Positions 17,350 to 27,800 of a DNA stretch of 49,048 nt are shown piece after piece. The stretch comes from Bacteroidetes bacterium QS_3_64_15. GTDB lineage: Bacteria; Bacteroidota; Rhodothermia; Rhodothermales; Salinibacteraceae. A program made the position numbers and the translations under genes. Each line of letters begins with the position of its first letter. Position 1 is the stretch's first letter. The notes under the pieces were generated by a model that saw only the letters and a list, made by a program, of their open reading frames with translations, made no database searches and was not told where the DNA came from. The stretch is taken from NCBI GenBank assembly GCA_003022565.1, contig PXTN01000107.1, positions 1 to 49,048 of the forward strand. Direction: 5' to 3'.

Positions 17350-18705
17350 ATGTACAACCGAGTTGCTTCGCTCTCTCTTATTGCCCTTTTGGCTCTGGGG
17401 GTCGGGGCCTGTGATTTGCTGAACGTCGAGAACCCCAATACCCTTGAGGAAGAGCAGCTCAGTCAACCGACGGCCGCCGAGCCGATGTTGAACGGACTGC
17501 AGGCCAACGTGACGGAGGGAGTGACCTCAATGCTCGCTCCCTACTCCTCGGCCACTGACGAATTGATCTGGGTCGGATCCCGTGGCGCGTGGCTCAATCT
17601 AAGTCGCGGATTTGTTGGGACGCCGGATAATGAGTTCACGGATACTCAATTCCTCCAGGTCGCAGAGGCCGAATGGATGGCGAGGAACTTTATCTCGCGC
17701 CTGGAAGGCTTCCAGGAGGACGGAACGCTGCCGGATGAGGCGATTCTGGCTGAAGCCTATCTCCACGGGGCCCTCATCAAGACGACGGTCGGCGATATGT
17801 TTTCGAACTGGGCGTTTTCGGACCAGCAGGAGGCCGGGGAGCCCATCGGGGAAGGGAACATGACGCAGCTCTACGACCAGGCGCTTGGGTATGTCGACAA
17901 GGGCCTTGCCCTCGACGCGGGGTTGGAAACGGAGTTGACGGCCATGAAGGCCCGCATCCTGTTTAGCCGAAGCGTGTGGGACAAGGTTCATCCCGCAGGA
18001 GACGTAAATACGAGCGACCCGCTCGTCGCCAACCAGAACGCAGCGGATGTAGCGCGGGCTGCCCTCGACCTGATGGAGGCCGACGACTTTGCCTACGAGC
18101 TTCCCGTGAGCTCGGCCGGGGATTTCAGTTCTGACGTCGCGTTCCAGGTGAATCAGCGCGATGAACTGATTCCGGACACGACGGTCTACGTAAACACGGA
18201 GACGCAAAACGGGGGCATCGTGGAAGAGGTAACCTTCGAGGACCCGGTCGACAACGTGCCCCATCCTCAACTCGAACGGATCATCAACACGAAATACAGG
18301 GGCGATCTCAACGAGTTCATCGATCTCACTGTCGTGTCGGCCCGTGAAATGCACCTCATCATCGCCGAGAATGCTTTGGCCAACGGCGATACTGGACCTG
18401 GGTCTACGTTCCGGACACAGATTAATGAACTCCGTGCTCTGAACGGCCTGAGTTCGTACGACGGCCCCGACGAGGAGGGCGTCTCTCGCGTCGATCTCCT
18501 CGAGGATTCCCGGCAGGCGAACCTGTACCTGCAGGGGCGTCGACTGGCGGACATGTATCGGTTCGACGAGCCGTCCACCTTCGACCTGCCCCCCGATGCC
18601 GACGCGCCGGATCAGGGCTGGCAGCCGTCATCCGACGCAGTTCAGAGCCCGGGGACCTTCTTCCCGCTGCCGAATACGGAAGTCAGGGCAAACCCGAACC
18701 TTTGA
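17350..18705 (+). CDS. SusD/RagB-family surface lipoprotein
   Basis: 451 residues. Lipoprotein signal MYNRVASLSLIALLALGVGAC with Cys21. The mature protein is mainly helical and TPR-like, as in SusD: AYLHGALIKTTVGDMFSNWAF, MTQLYDQALGYVDKGLALDAG, ARILFSRSVWDKV, and ADVARAALDLMEA. Near the C-terminus REMHLIIAENALANGD followed by INELRALNGL, then LYLQGRRLADMYRF and FFPLPNTEVRANPNL are the family's diagnostic end (cf. lPiP..E...Np.l). SusD forms the lid over the SusC barrel and binds the substrate. It is the second gene of the pair. At 451 residues it is slightly shorter than many carbohydrate SusDs. Confidence 0.94.
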   Translation: MYNRVASLSLIALLALGVGACDLLNVENPNTLEEEQLSQPTAAEPMLNGLQANVTEGVTSMLAPYSSATDELIWVGSRGAWLNLSRGFVGTPDNEFTDTQFLQVAEAEWMARNFISRLEGFQEDGTLPDEAILAEAYLHGALIKTTVGDMFSNWAFSDQQEAGEPIGEGNMTQLYDQALGYVDKGLALDAGLETELTAMKARILFSRSVWDKVHPAGDVNTSDPLVANQNAADVARAALDLMEADDFAYELPVSSAGDFSSDVAFQVNQRDELIPDTTVYVNTETQNGGIVEEVTFEDPVDNVPHPQLERIINTKYRGDLNEFIDLTVVSAREMHLIIAENALANGDTGPGSTFRTQINELRALNGLSSYDGPDEEGVSRVDLLEDSRQANLYLQGRRLADMYRFDEPSTFDLPPDADAPDQGWQPSSDAVQSPGTFFPLPNTEVRANPNL

Positions 18706-19095
18706 CCTTTGACGTGGGCGGTGGCTCCGTGGCGTACGAGTCCCGCCCATCACGTCGAAAAACTGTGGATCGGCCGGGGCTGGCAGAGCAAACGCACCGT
18801 TTGCTCTCTCAGCTCCGATTTTGTTTTTTGTCTCGGCCTCGGCCTCATCCGTTGTCCCTTCAGCTCGGCCTTCATGGCCCATTGCTGGCATGCGAAGCCC
18901 AGAGTTCCGACGATTCGGGCCCGACGCGCCGACAAGCCGGGCAACGGCTCTTCCCCACCGAGGGAGACCGGGGGCGTTTTTTTTTGAGGGGGGCGCCCTC
19001 ACCATTTTGGGGATCCGTAGAACGAACGTCCCCAGCGTTTTTCGCCACGGTACCGAAACGATTTGTCAACCGGTCGGGGCTCGTCCCCTCTAAGA
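18706..19095. other. 390-base gap after susCD
   Basis: No gene is seen. An imperfect inverted repeat (GACGTGGGCGG at 18711 with CCGCCCATCACGTC near 18746) starts directly after the susD stop, but has no T tract. A run of nine T at about 18978-18986 follows a G-rich sequence (CCGAGGGAGACCGGGGGCG) that pairs only weakly with the preceding CCCC. Either could terminate the susCD transcript; neither is convincing alone. Confidence 0.35.
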
Positions 19096-21393
19096 ATGGG
19101 AACTGCCGATTCGTGGAGCGAACGTCGTCCCTCGGTCCTTCCCCAACCGCTCACCGCGTCTTTCTGGCGAGGGGCCTCAGGGGGCGTCGTCCTCGCGGGC
19201 GTGATCGTGTCGGCCCTGGCCGGCGCCTTTTTCCAGTCCGGACTGGGGATCGTTGCGGACGTCGTCCTCGGGGGCCTCGCAGGGGGCGTAGCGGTTGCCG
19301 TATTTGCCGTGGGGACGCTTCTGGTCTTACGGCTCGCAAAGGCATTGCCCACCCACTACGTCGCGGCCCTCGGCGGGGCCATCGGCGCCGTTCTTGTGGC
19401 CTACAATGTCAATTTCTACGTGCCGGAACAGCTCTTCTACCCCAGCCTCTTTGTCTTCTTATGGGTAGAGGCCCTCCTCGCCGGGACGCTGTGGATCGTC
19501 GTTACGGGTGGACTGAAGACCGCGTCGACCGGCGCGAACGTCCTCATCCTCGGGCTTCTGGTCGGGGCGCTGGGGGTCAACGTCGGGGGCCTCTGGTGGC
19601 TTGCCAAGGCGGGAACGGTCCCGGATCCCGTTGAGGCCCCCTTGCCGCCCGCGGAGTCCCTGCCCTCATTGGACGCGGCCCATCCGGCCGAAAAAGGCGA
19701 CCATGGCGTGCAGAAGCTGTTTTACGGAAGCGGGACCGACCTTCAACGGCCGGCGTACGGCGCGGACGTCGATGTGCAAACGGAGCCCGTGGACGGGTCC
19801 CGCATCCTGCCTGAATGGGAGGGGTTTACGGCCGACATGCGGGAGTGGTACTGGGGCTTTGGGGTCGAGAGGTGGCCCATCAACGGGCGCGTGTGGATGC
19901 CAGACGGAGAGGGGCCGTTCCCCCTCGTGCTCGTCGTGCACGGAAATCATTCGATGGGGCACTATTCCGATCCGGGGTACGCCTACCTGGGAGAGCTCCT
20001 GGCAAGTCGGGGATTTATCGCCGTGTCCGTCGATGAGAACTTTCTCAACGGGTCCTGGTCCGGGGATTTTGGCGGCGACGAGATTCCAGCGCGGGCCTGG
20101 CTCTTGCTGAAGCACTTGGAGCGCTGGCGGGCCTGGAATCGGACAGAGGGAAATCCCTTCTACCAACGCGTGGACATGGACAACATCGCGCTCGTGGGGC
20201 ACTCACGAGGTGGAGAGGCCGTTCCCTTGGCCGCACGGTTCAATACGCTTCCGGCGTTTCCCGATGACACGAATGAGGCCTTTGACTTTGGCTTCTCGAT
20301 CAAGTCCCTCGTCGCGTTTGCCCCGACCGATTACCGGTACGAACGACGTCCGCACCTGAGTGACATCAATTACCTGAGCCTGCAGGGGTCCTACGACATC
20401 GACGAGCGCAGCTTCTTTGGCATTCGTCAGTATCAGCGTGTCTCGTTCAGCGAGGGCTACGACGGGTTTAAGGCGGGGCTGTACGTGCACCGTGGGAACC
20501 ACGGCCAGTTCAACTCGAAGTGGGGATCGACCGACGTTGGGCCGCCCACGAGCTGGCTCCTCAACACCGGACCGCTTATCGAGGGGGACGATCAGCGTCA
20601 GGTGGCGAAGGTGTACGTGTCGGCGTTTCTGGAGGCGACCCTGCGGGACCGCGACGAGTACAGGCCGCTCTTTCGCAACCACCACACGGCGGACGACTGG
20701 CTGCCGGAGACCACGTTCCTGCACCGATTCAAGAGTCCCGATTTTCGGCCCATCGCTACGTTCGAGGAGGACCTTGACGTTACGACAGCCACGATTGCGG
20801 AGAGCCGCGTCGAAGCGCGCCGGTTCACGGAGTGGCAGGAGCGCGATCTGCCGTTCCGGGGCGAGCGGACGCAACAGAACAACGCCGTGGTTCTCGGCTG
20901 GGACCCAGCGGAAGCCAAGGAGGAACGTGTCCCCTCAGACTCGGCGGCCCGCTATTCCATCGCTCTTCCCGAGGAGGCCCCGACCGGGAACGGGTCCGAG
21001 GCGGCGACGCTCGTGTTTTCTCTGGCTCGCATGGAGAGGGAGAAAAATACAGATGCCGACACCGAAGACACGACTGACCGTGTTGAAGGAGGGTTGGGCA
21101 TCCACATCCAGCTCGTCGACGGGGAGGGAGCGAGCGTGCGCGTGCCCCTCCATCAATACGGAACCATTCCTTCGGTGCTGCACACCCAGTACCTAAAGCT
21201 CCGAAGTCTCTCCGAACGGTATGGAGACACGTGGGAACCGACGCTCCAGACGCACGAAATTCCGCTTTCGGACCTGGCCGCACAGAATCCAGCCTTCAAC
21301 ATTGACGACCTCCAGTCGATTGCCCTCGTCCCGGATCGGCGTCAAGGGGGGCGGATGGCACTGGACGACGTCGGGCTTCGCGTCGCTCAGTGA
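19096..21393 (+). CDS. alpha/beta-hydrolase with N-terminal multi-span membrane domain
   Basis: 765 residues. Residues about 25-170 form four to five hydrophobic spans (GGVVLAGVIVSALAGAFF, LGGLAGGVAVAVFAVGTLLVL, VAALGGAIGAVLVAYNV, FLWVEALLAGTLWIVV, VLILGLLVGALGVNVGGL). The following domain is an alpha/beta-hydrolase: oxyanion strand LVLVVHGNH (281-285), nucleophile elbow GHSRGGEAV (S370), and a late histidine in YVHRGNHGQF (H465 or H469), similar to dienelactone/PET-hydrolase-like folds. A C-terminal beta-rich region (about 540-765) resembles a carbohydrate-binding or sandwich domain. I chose ATG 19096; a TTG 33 bases upstream is less likely. It probably acts on an extracytoplasmic ester or amide. 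The substrate is unknown. Being downstream of susCD suggests a link to uptake, but the 390-base gap makes co-transcription uncertain. Confidence 0.8.
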   Translation: MGTADSWSERRPSVLPQPLTASFWRGASGGVVLAGVIVSALAGAFFQSGLGIVADVVLGGLAGGVAVAVFAVGTLLVLRLAKALPTHYVAALGGAIGAVLVAYNVNFYVPEQLFYPSLFVFLWVEALLAGTLWIVVTGGLKTASTGANVLILGLLVGALGVNVGGLWWLAKAGTVPDPVEAPLPPAESLPSLDAAHPAEKGDHGVQKLFYGSGTDLQRPAYGADVDVQTEPVDGSRILPEWEGFTADMREWYWGFGVERWPINGRVWMPDGEGPFPLVLVVHGNHSMGHYSDPGYAYLGELLASRGFIAVSVDENFLNGSWSGDFGGDEIPARAWLLLKHLERWRAWNRTEGNPFYQRVDMDNIALVGHSRGGEAVPLAARFNTLPAFPDDTNEAFDFGFSIKSLVAFAPTDYRYERRPHLSDINYLSLQGSYDIDERSFFGIRQYQRVSFSEGYDGFKAGLYVHRGNHGQFNSKWGSTDVGPPTSWLLNTGPLIEGDDQRQVAKVYVSAFLEATLRDRDEYRPLFRNHHTADDWLPETTFLHRFKSPDFRPIATFEEDLDVTTATIAESRVEARRFTEWQERDLPFRGERTQQNNAVVLGWDPAEAKEERVPSDSAARYSIALPEEAPTGNGSEAATLVFSLARMEREKNTDADTEDTTDRVEGGLGIHIQLVDGEGASVRVPLHQYGTIPSVLHTQYLKLRSLSERYGDTWEPTLQTHEIPLSDLAAQNPAFNIDDLQSIALVPDRRQGGRMALDDVGLRVAQ

Positions 21394-21516
21394 GCGGGCC
21401 CTTCTTCGGTCAACGGGAGGCTCTCTGAGTAGACAGTGAGACATGGGCCCAGACGGGCTCGGCCCAAGGGGTCCTTTGTTGCTGTTCTTCCTTCATAAAC
21501 CGGCGTCCTCTGCCCT

Positions 21517-24500
21517 ATGAGAGCGTACGACACGAAAGATTCGTCGGTGGTGGTCTCTCTTTTACTCCTCGCGATTCTTGCCTGTCCGTTCGGGGCCGCC
21601 ATGGCTCAACCCGCGGAGGATGTCGTTCTCACGCAGGGGGCTCGCAGCCCGGCCGTGTCCCCCCAGGGGGAGGTGGCCTTCGTCCTTCTCGGCGACCTCT
21701 GGATTCGAGATCTACAGTCGGAAGAGGCCGCCGCGGTGCAGCTCACGTCCGGGGCGGCTTGGGAGCGTGATCCGGCGTGGGATTCGGAGGGGAAGCGGCT
21801 CTATTTTTCGTCCAATCGGGCCGGCAACTTCGACCTCTGGCGCGTTGAGCGACAGCCGGACGGCTCCTTCGGGACACCGGATCCTGTTACTGAGACTTCG
21901 GATCGGGAAGAGCGGGAACCCACCGTGGCGGCGGACGAGACCCTCGTGTTTCGATCGGGTCGGGGCCGCCATGCGAACCTCTGGGTCCGAGATTCCGACG
22001 GGCAGGAGCGCCCGTTGACCGACACGGTCGGGGCTGAACGGGCCCCGTCGCTCTCCCCTGACGGTCGCCACGTGGTCTTTACGGCGGCCCGGGCGGACGG
22101 ACGGTCCCTCCGAATCGCGTCCATCGATGCGGATCCCCAGGCTTCGGAGGAGCTCCTCAGGGGGCCCTACGAGCATCCAGCCTGGGGGCCGGACGGGACA
22201 CTCATTGCGTTTGGCGTGCGTGGGGTGCCCGGGGCGGTGGCGGTCACCGACACAGTCGGGAGCTTTCGAAATCAGGTCGCGGCCCACCGAGCCGACGTTG
22301 CCTGGATGTCTGAGTCCGATTCACTGATTGGGGCGAAACTCCCCCGTCCCGATCCCCGATACAATGGCGATCCGGATCGGCTCGGGGAGCGGAATGAAGG
22401 AGAGATGTTTCCGGAGGCCGGCAGACTGCAGTGGATCGACCTCACCCCTCGATCGGAAGGGCGGAGCACGATTTCCTTTCGAGCGTCCCTCGCCCGACGC
22501 ACCTACAACCGTCGGGTCTACGACCGGGTGGCCGACCGGATTGAAGGGCTCTATTTCGACGCGACGGTCTCCGCGACGCGCCGGGATCAGTGGAGCCAGG
22601 TACGAGAGCGGCACCGATCGGCGGCACTGAGGGCGGAGTCCCGTGCGGATCTTGAGCAGGTCCTGCAGTCGATGCAGCACGACCGCCCCCGCACGCAGGT
22701 GCCGGATTCGGGCCGGGCGGCCGTGTCGTCGGCCCACCCTCGGGCCACGGAGGCGGGCCTCGAGATCCTTCGAGAGGGCGGCAACGTCGTGGACGCCGCC
22801 GTGGCGGTGTCCTTCGCCGTTGGGGTCGTCGAGCCGGACGCCAGCGGCGTGGGGGGGTACGGACAGATGGTCCTGCGCCTGGAAGACATGGAGGAGCCGA
22901 CGGCCATCGAGTTTTTGACTCGAGTCCCCCAGGCCGCCTCTCTCGAAAACGGTGCCTTGACCGAGATGGACGGAGCCCTTCCCCAGCACGGGCCTCGGGT
23001 CGTCAATGTGCCGGGCACCGTTGCCGGCGTGGAGAAGGCCTGGTCGGAGTACGGTAGTGGAGAGGTGTCCTGGGCCGAGGTTCTAGCCCCCGCGATTAGG
23101 CTCGCCGACGATGGATTTGTGCTCGACGAGGTGCTGCCTACCACCCTTCGCCGCCGGGCGGAGGAACTGCGTCGGTATGAGGGGACCCGCGAGCTCTTCT
23201 TTAGGGAGGGGCGTTTGCTCCAGGCAGGAGACACTCTTCGCAATCCGGGCTTGGCGTGGACGCTACGGCAAATTGCATCGGGCGGGGCCGAGGCGTTCTA
23301 CGAGGGAGCCGTCGCGGAACGCATCGTGGAGGACCTTCGCGGCAAAGGCAACGCAATGGTCGAGCAGGACCTGGCCCGGTACTGGGCCGCCGAGCGAGAC
23401 CCGATGCAGGGCACGTACCGGGACCACACGATCTACGGCAGTGCGCCGGCCACGACGGGGGGAGCCACCCTCGTGAGCAAGCTTCAGCTATTGGATCAGC
23501 ACGAACAAGGGTCCCCCGGAGGGTACGCGAAGAATTCCGAGCACCTCCACGCAATGATTGAGGCCTGGAAGCTCGCGCCCGAGGCCCGGGGGCGGATTGC
23601 AGATCCGGGCCTCTGGCCGGTCCGGCGGACACCGTTTGAGAGCCGCGATACGGCCCGGGCTCGATGGAACTGCTTCGAGCCGAATCGCGCCATCTCAACG
23701 GTCGTTGATCTTGAGGAAGCCCCGTCGGCCGATATGCCATCGCCCTGTGCCCCGGGCATTGGGGTCCGCCGGGTTCCGACCACTTCGGGTCCGACCTCCG
23801 ATCGGATTGGTGGGCAGACGAGGAGAAACGCCGTAAAGGGGAGGAGCACCCCTCGTGCCGACGACGAGGCCGGCGCCACCCCCGCGGCTCCCCACGTGCC
23901 ACTTCTCGATGGAACCCGCGAGGGAACCGGGACGACTGGATTCGCGGTCGCCGACGCCGAGGGCAATGTGGTGGCCGTCACGCAGACGCTCGGCACGTGG
24001 GGCGGAAGCTTCTACGCGACGCCAGGCCTGGGATTCCTCTACAACGACAAGCTTGGATCGTATCGTTCTACTCCGGAGGCATACAACGCCCGTCTTCCTT
24101 TTGCTCGGAACGCAACAAGCATTTCACCTACCCTGGTCTTTGAGGGGACCGGGCCGGACCGCAGGCCTCTGCTCGCGACGGGGGCCGGGGGTAATGCCTG
24201 GATTACGTCGGCCGTTTACCAGGTTGTCACTGGCGTGATTGATCAAGGCCTGGGTCCCCAGCGGGCCCTGGAACAGCCCCGATTTTTAGTGGGCGAGGTT
24301 CCTGGGCCTGACGGACGGGAGCGGGCCCTCGTTCAGTACGAAGAGGCCTTTGCCCCCCACGTGATCGAGACCCTTTCCTCCAAGGGACATCGCTTCCAAC
24401 CCATCTCCCTGCGGGGGGAGCTCCGCATGGGATTTGGGGCCGCCGTAAAAATTCTTGAGTCGGGGACCGTCGTCGGGGGAGGGGATCCTCGGCGGTCGGG

Positions 24501-24522
24501 AAGCGGAGGGGCTATTGAGTAG
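21517..24522 (+). CDS. PD40 beta-propeller / gamma-glutamyltransferase fusion, secreted
   Basis: 1001 residues with a signal peptide (ACPFGAAMA|Q). Residues about 35-245 carry TolB/PD40 propeller repeats (SPAVSPQGEVAFV, DPAWDSEGKRLYFSSNRAGNFDLW, APSLSPDGRHVVFTA, HPAWGPDGTLIAFG). From about 398 a gamma-glutamyltransferase domain begins: GRAAVSSAHPRATEAGLEILREGGNVVDAAVAV and EPDASGVGGYG. The Ntn-hydrolase nucleophile is expected at T806 in GTGTTGFAVADAEGNVVAVTQTL, aligned with the TTHxSVVD site of E. coli Ggt where self-cleavage occurs; the histidine after the Thr pair is glycine here. Residues about 710-797 before this site are a long polar insert. Ggt hydrolyses glutathione gamma-glutamyl bonds in the periplasm. 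The propeller fusion is not a common arrangement in my knowledge. Confidence 0.87.
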   Translation: MRAYDTKDSSVVVSLLLLAILACPFGAAMAQPAEDVVLTQGARSPAVSPQGEVAFVLLGDLWIRDLQSEEAAAVQLTSGAAWERDPAWDSEGKRLYFSSNRAGNFDLWRVERQPDGSFGTPDPVTETSDREEREPTVAADETLVFRSGRGRHANLWVRDSDGQERPLTDTVGAERAPSLSPDGRHVVFTAARADGRSLRIASIDADPQASEELLRGPYEHPAWGPDGTLIAFGVRGVPGAVAVTDTVGSFRNQVAAHRADVAWMSESDSLIGAKLPRPDPRYNGDPDRLGERNEGEMFPEAGRLQWIDLTPRSEGRSTISFRASLARRTYNRRVYDRVADRIEGLYFDATVSATRRDQWSQVRERHRSAALRAESRADLEQVLQSMQHDRPRTQVPDSGRAAVSSAHPRATEAGLEILREGGNVVDAAVAVSFAVGVVEPDASGVGGYGQMVLRLEDMEEPTAIEFLTRVPQAASLENGALTEMDGALPQHGPRVVNVPGTVAGVEKAWSEYGSGEVSWAEVLAPAIRLADDGFVLDEVLPTTLRRRAEELRRYEGTRELFFREGRLLQAGDTLRNPGLAWTLRQIASGGAEAFYEGAVAERIVEDLRGKGNAMVEQDLARYWAAERDPMQGTYRDHTIYGSAPATTGGATLVSKLQLLDQHEQGSPGGYAKNSEHLHAMIEAWKLAPEARGRIADPGLWPVRRTPFESRDTARARWNCFEPNRAISTVVDLEEAPSADMPSPCAPGIGVRRVPTTSGPTSDRIGGQTRRNAVKGRSTPRADDEAGATPAAPHVPLLDGTREGTGTTGFAVADAEGNVVAVTQTLGTWGGSFYATPGLGFLYNDKLGSYRSTPEAYNARLPFARNATSISPTLVFEGTGPDRRPLLATGAGGNAWITSAVYQVVTGVIDQGLGPQRALEQPRFLVGEVPGPDGRERALVQYEEAFAPHVIETLSSKGHRFQPISLRGELRMGFGAAVKILESGTVVGGGDPRRSGSGGAIE

Positions 24523-24554
24523 GCATCGGTACTCTCGCGAGGGGCATCATATTC

Positions 24555-24804
24555 TGACCGGTCGGGACCGACGGGGAGAGTCGTGGAATCAGCTCACGAA
24601 TGAACTCCCAACCGATTCGGTTGGCAAGATCGGCCTTGCCGTCTCCGGAGCCGATCCCGATTGGGTCTGCGCTCTCGTTGAAGCCTAGGAGCAAAACCGC
24701 GGGCTCTACCGCTCGGACGACGGCGGCGAAAACTTCCGAGAAGTCGACACCCCTCACGGGGACAACCACGACCTGTGGGTTGATCTCAAGCATTGTTTTG
24801 GAGG
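24555..24804 (+). pseudogene. remnant of a BNR propeller gene
   Basis: The plus strand translates as RRGESWNQLTNELPTDSVGK...SGADPDWVCALVEA, then an in-frame TAG (24686-24688), then EQNRGLYRSDDGGENFREVD and TPHGDNHDLWVDLKH. This matches the paralogue at 9739-12930 at SRVWALVEAPEPEGGLYRSDD and VPHGDEHDLWINPED. In the intact proteins about 57 residues separate the two Asp boxes; here they are fused into one box, as if a deletion joined two similar Asp-box repeats. Both ends are missing and the strand is opposite to the neighbouring intact paralogue. It therefore is a dead fragment of a third family member. Confidence 0.8.
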
Positions 24805-24806
24805 GG

Positions 24807-27800
24807 TTAGTGGCGGAGGGACGAGCTGACGTGGGGAATGGCCTCCTTCTCGAGTCGGGCGTTCAGGGCGGTTAGGTCGTCGAACACCGACTGAAGCCGG
24901 ACGAACTGGGACTCGGTCTTGGCCTCGAGATCGTCGAAACGCTCGTAGGTCCCCTCCGTCGGACGGGCGTACAGGCTTTTGACGTGGGTGTAGAGGTAGG
25001 CCCACTGGTTGTCCAGTTGAGGGGGAAAGTTGATCGGGTCCTGAGGACTCTCGTTTTTCGTCTGGATCAGCGCTTCCTCGATGTCGGTCAGCTCTGCCTG
25101 GATCCGGTCGGCCGTCGTTCGAATGGAGTCGACGACCGGCGGAGCCGTGTCGCTCTGCTCGACACGGTCGACCACGTCAGCGAGTTGAGAGCGGATCGAT
25201 CGGATGGTGCGAATGGTGTCGTGCACCTCCGTGAGACGGTCGCGAACCTGACGTCCGAGGTCAAACTGCGCCTGCAGGTCCGCTGTCGATACGTTGTTCT
25301 CCCGTGGATCCTTCTGCACGTCGAAGGTCTCTTCGGCACTCCAGTCGCCCACCGTGAGGCGCACGCGGTATCGTCCCGGCGGGGCAGGAAGCCCTCCCGT
25401 ATCGCTGAGGGACATGACGGCGTCGTCCACTACGGTTGGGCCTGGGTACTCAAGCCGCCAGACGAACCGGTTCATCCCCGCCTCGACAGGGAGGGACGAT
25501 TCGTCATTGTCCTCAGCGGTCGGGTCGGCCGAGTAGGTGCGAACGACGTCCCCCTCCGCATCCAGAATGTTGAGGGTTACCTCCTCGGCTGGTTTCTCGT
25601 CGAGATAGTAATGCAGGAGCGCTCCGTCTGGGGCAGGCGTTGGGGCCTGTCCGCCCCGGAAGCCGCCATTTTCCATTTGATACGTCGTCCGCGGCGTGAA
25701 AAGATGAGCATCGGTCGCCGCGACCTCGTCGGTCAACTGGTGCAGGGGACTCAGGTCATCAAGGATCCAGAAGGAGCGTCCCTGCGTGGCCACCACGAGA
25801 TCCTTGCGATGCACCTTCAGGTCCGTAATGGGGGTAGTCGGCAGGTTCAACTGGAGCGGTTGCCAGTGGGCTCCGTCGTCGAACGAGACGTACATGCCAA
25901 ACTCGGTCCCGGCGTAGAGGAGACCGCGGCGATTCGGGTCTTCCCGCACCACGCGCACGAAGTGGTCCGCCGGGATGCCGTTGGCTCCGTTCGTGAGGCG
26001 GGTCCACGAACGGCCGTGATCCTCCGTTCGGAAGATGTACGGTGAGAAGTCGTCCTCCCGGTATTTATAGACGGCCACGAAGGCTCGGCCTGCCTCGTGC
26101 GGAGAGGATTCAATGACGTTTACCGTTCCGCTCTCAGGCATCGCGTCGGGAGTGACGTCCGTCCAGGTCTCCCCACCGTCGCGGGTGAGGTGAACGAGCC
26201 CGTCGTCGCTGCCGGCCCAGAGGGTGCCCTCTTCGTGGGGGGAGGGGGTCAGAGCGAACACTGTGGTGTACACTTCCACGCCCGTGTCGTCGTGCTGAAC
26301 CGGCCCGCCGGGCAACGCCTGCAGCGCCTCGTTGTCCGTCGTCAGGTCTGGACTGATGCGCTCCCAGGTGCGTCCCCGGTCGGTCGAGCGGAGCACGTGC
26401 TGGGCGGCGTGGTACAGCACCTCCGGATCGTGGGGGGAGATCTCGATCGGTGCGTTCCACTGAAATCGATGTGTGAGGTCTTTCGGGGGCACGCCGTCCG
26501 CCAGCTGAGGATAACTGATGACGTTCCGACTTCGGCCCGTCTCCCGGTTGTGCCGATCAATCCGACCGATGTAGTTGCCCGCGTACACGATGTCGGGGTT
26601 GTTCGGATGCACCGCAATGTGGCCGCTCTCTCCTCCGCCTACCGAATACCAGTCCTGCTCGGGGACAATCCCCCCAGACGTACGACTTGGGATTGAGATC
26701 GTGGAGTTGTCTTGCTGGGCGCCATACACCCGATAGGGAATCTGGTTGTCCACGGTCACGCGGTAAAACTCGGCCGTGGGCTGGTTGTACATCGTCGACC
26801 ACGTGTGACCTCCATTGTTTGAGACCTGAGCGCCCCCGTCATTCCCCACGACCATCACGTCGTTGTCGTCGGGGTGTATCCACAGGTCGTGCACGTCTCC
26901 GTGCGGAACCGATACGGATTCGAAGTCCTCACCCCCGTCGGTCGACTTGTGATATCTTGCGTTGAGGACGTGAACAGTATTTTCGTCCTGCAGGTCGGCG
27001 TGGATGTGGGAATAATACCAGCCGCGCTGCCGCAGCTTTCGAGCCCCGTTTACACGCGTCCAGCTCTTCCCGCGATTGTCCGACCGGTACACGCCCCCCT
27101 TCTCGCCCTCGGCGGTCACGAGCGTCCAGACCCGGTCCGGGTTGGCGGGAGAGACGGTCACCCCGATGCGCCCGATGGGGCCCTCCGTGGGGAATCCCGT
27201 TTCGAGTTTTGTCCAGTGGTCGCCTCCGTCGGTCGTTTTGTATAGGCCGCTTTCTTGTCCCCCATCAATCAACGTCCACGGCTTGCGCTCGGCCTGCCAC
27301 GTCGCGGCGTAGATTTCGCGCGGGTTCTTCGGGTTCATAGCCAGGTCTACGGCGCCGGTCGAGTCAGAGACGAAGAGCACCTTCTCCCACGTGTCGCCCC
27401 CATCGGTAGAGCGATACACGCCCCGCTCCGGATTGGGGCCAAAAATGTTGCCGAGGACCGCCGCGTAGACGCGGTCCGCGTCGTCGGGATGGGTGACCAC
27501 GCGGCCAATCAGTCCGGCATTGTCGAGACCAATGTGGGTCCAGGTGTCCCCGCCGTCGGTCGACCGATACATGCCCGCGCCGATCGATACGTTGCCCCGC
27601 GGGCAGGCCGACCCCGTTCCCACGTAGATGACGTTCGGGTCCGAGGGGGCCACGTCCACCGCCCCGATAGAGGCGGCCTCAAGATGGCCATCGGTCAAGT
27701 TTGTCCAGCTTTCGCCCGCATCGGTCGTTTCCCACACACCCCCGCCCGTCGAGCCCATGAGAAAGGTGTTCTCGTCGGTTGGTACGCCCGTGACGGCGGT

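Noticed and set aside
18950-18990. Terminator with a run of nine T after susD
   Set aside because: The G-rich sequence before the T run has only a weak partner (CCCC), and it lies 270 bases after the susD stop. Mentioned only as a possibility.
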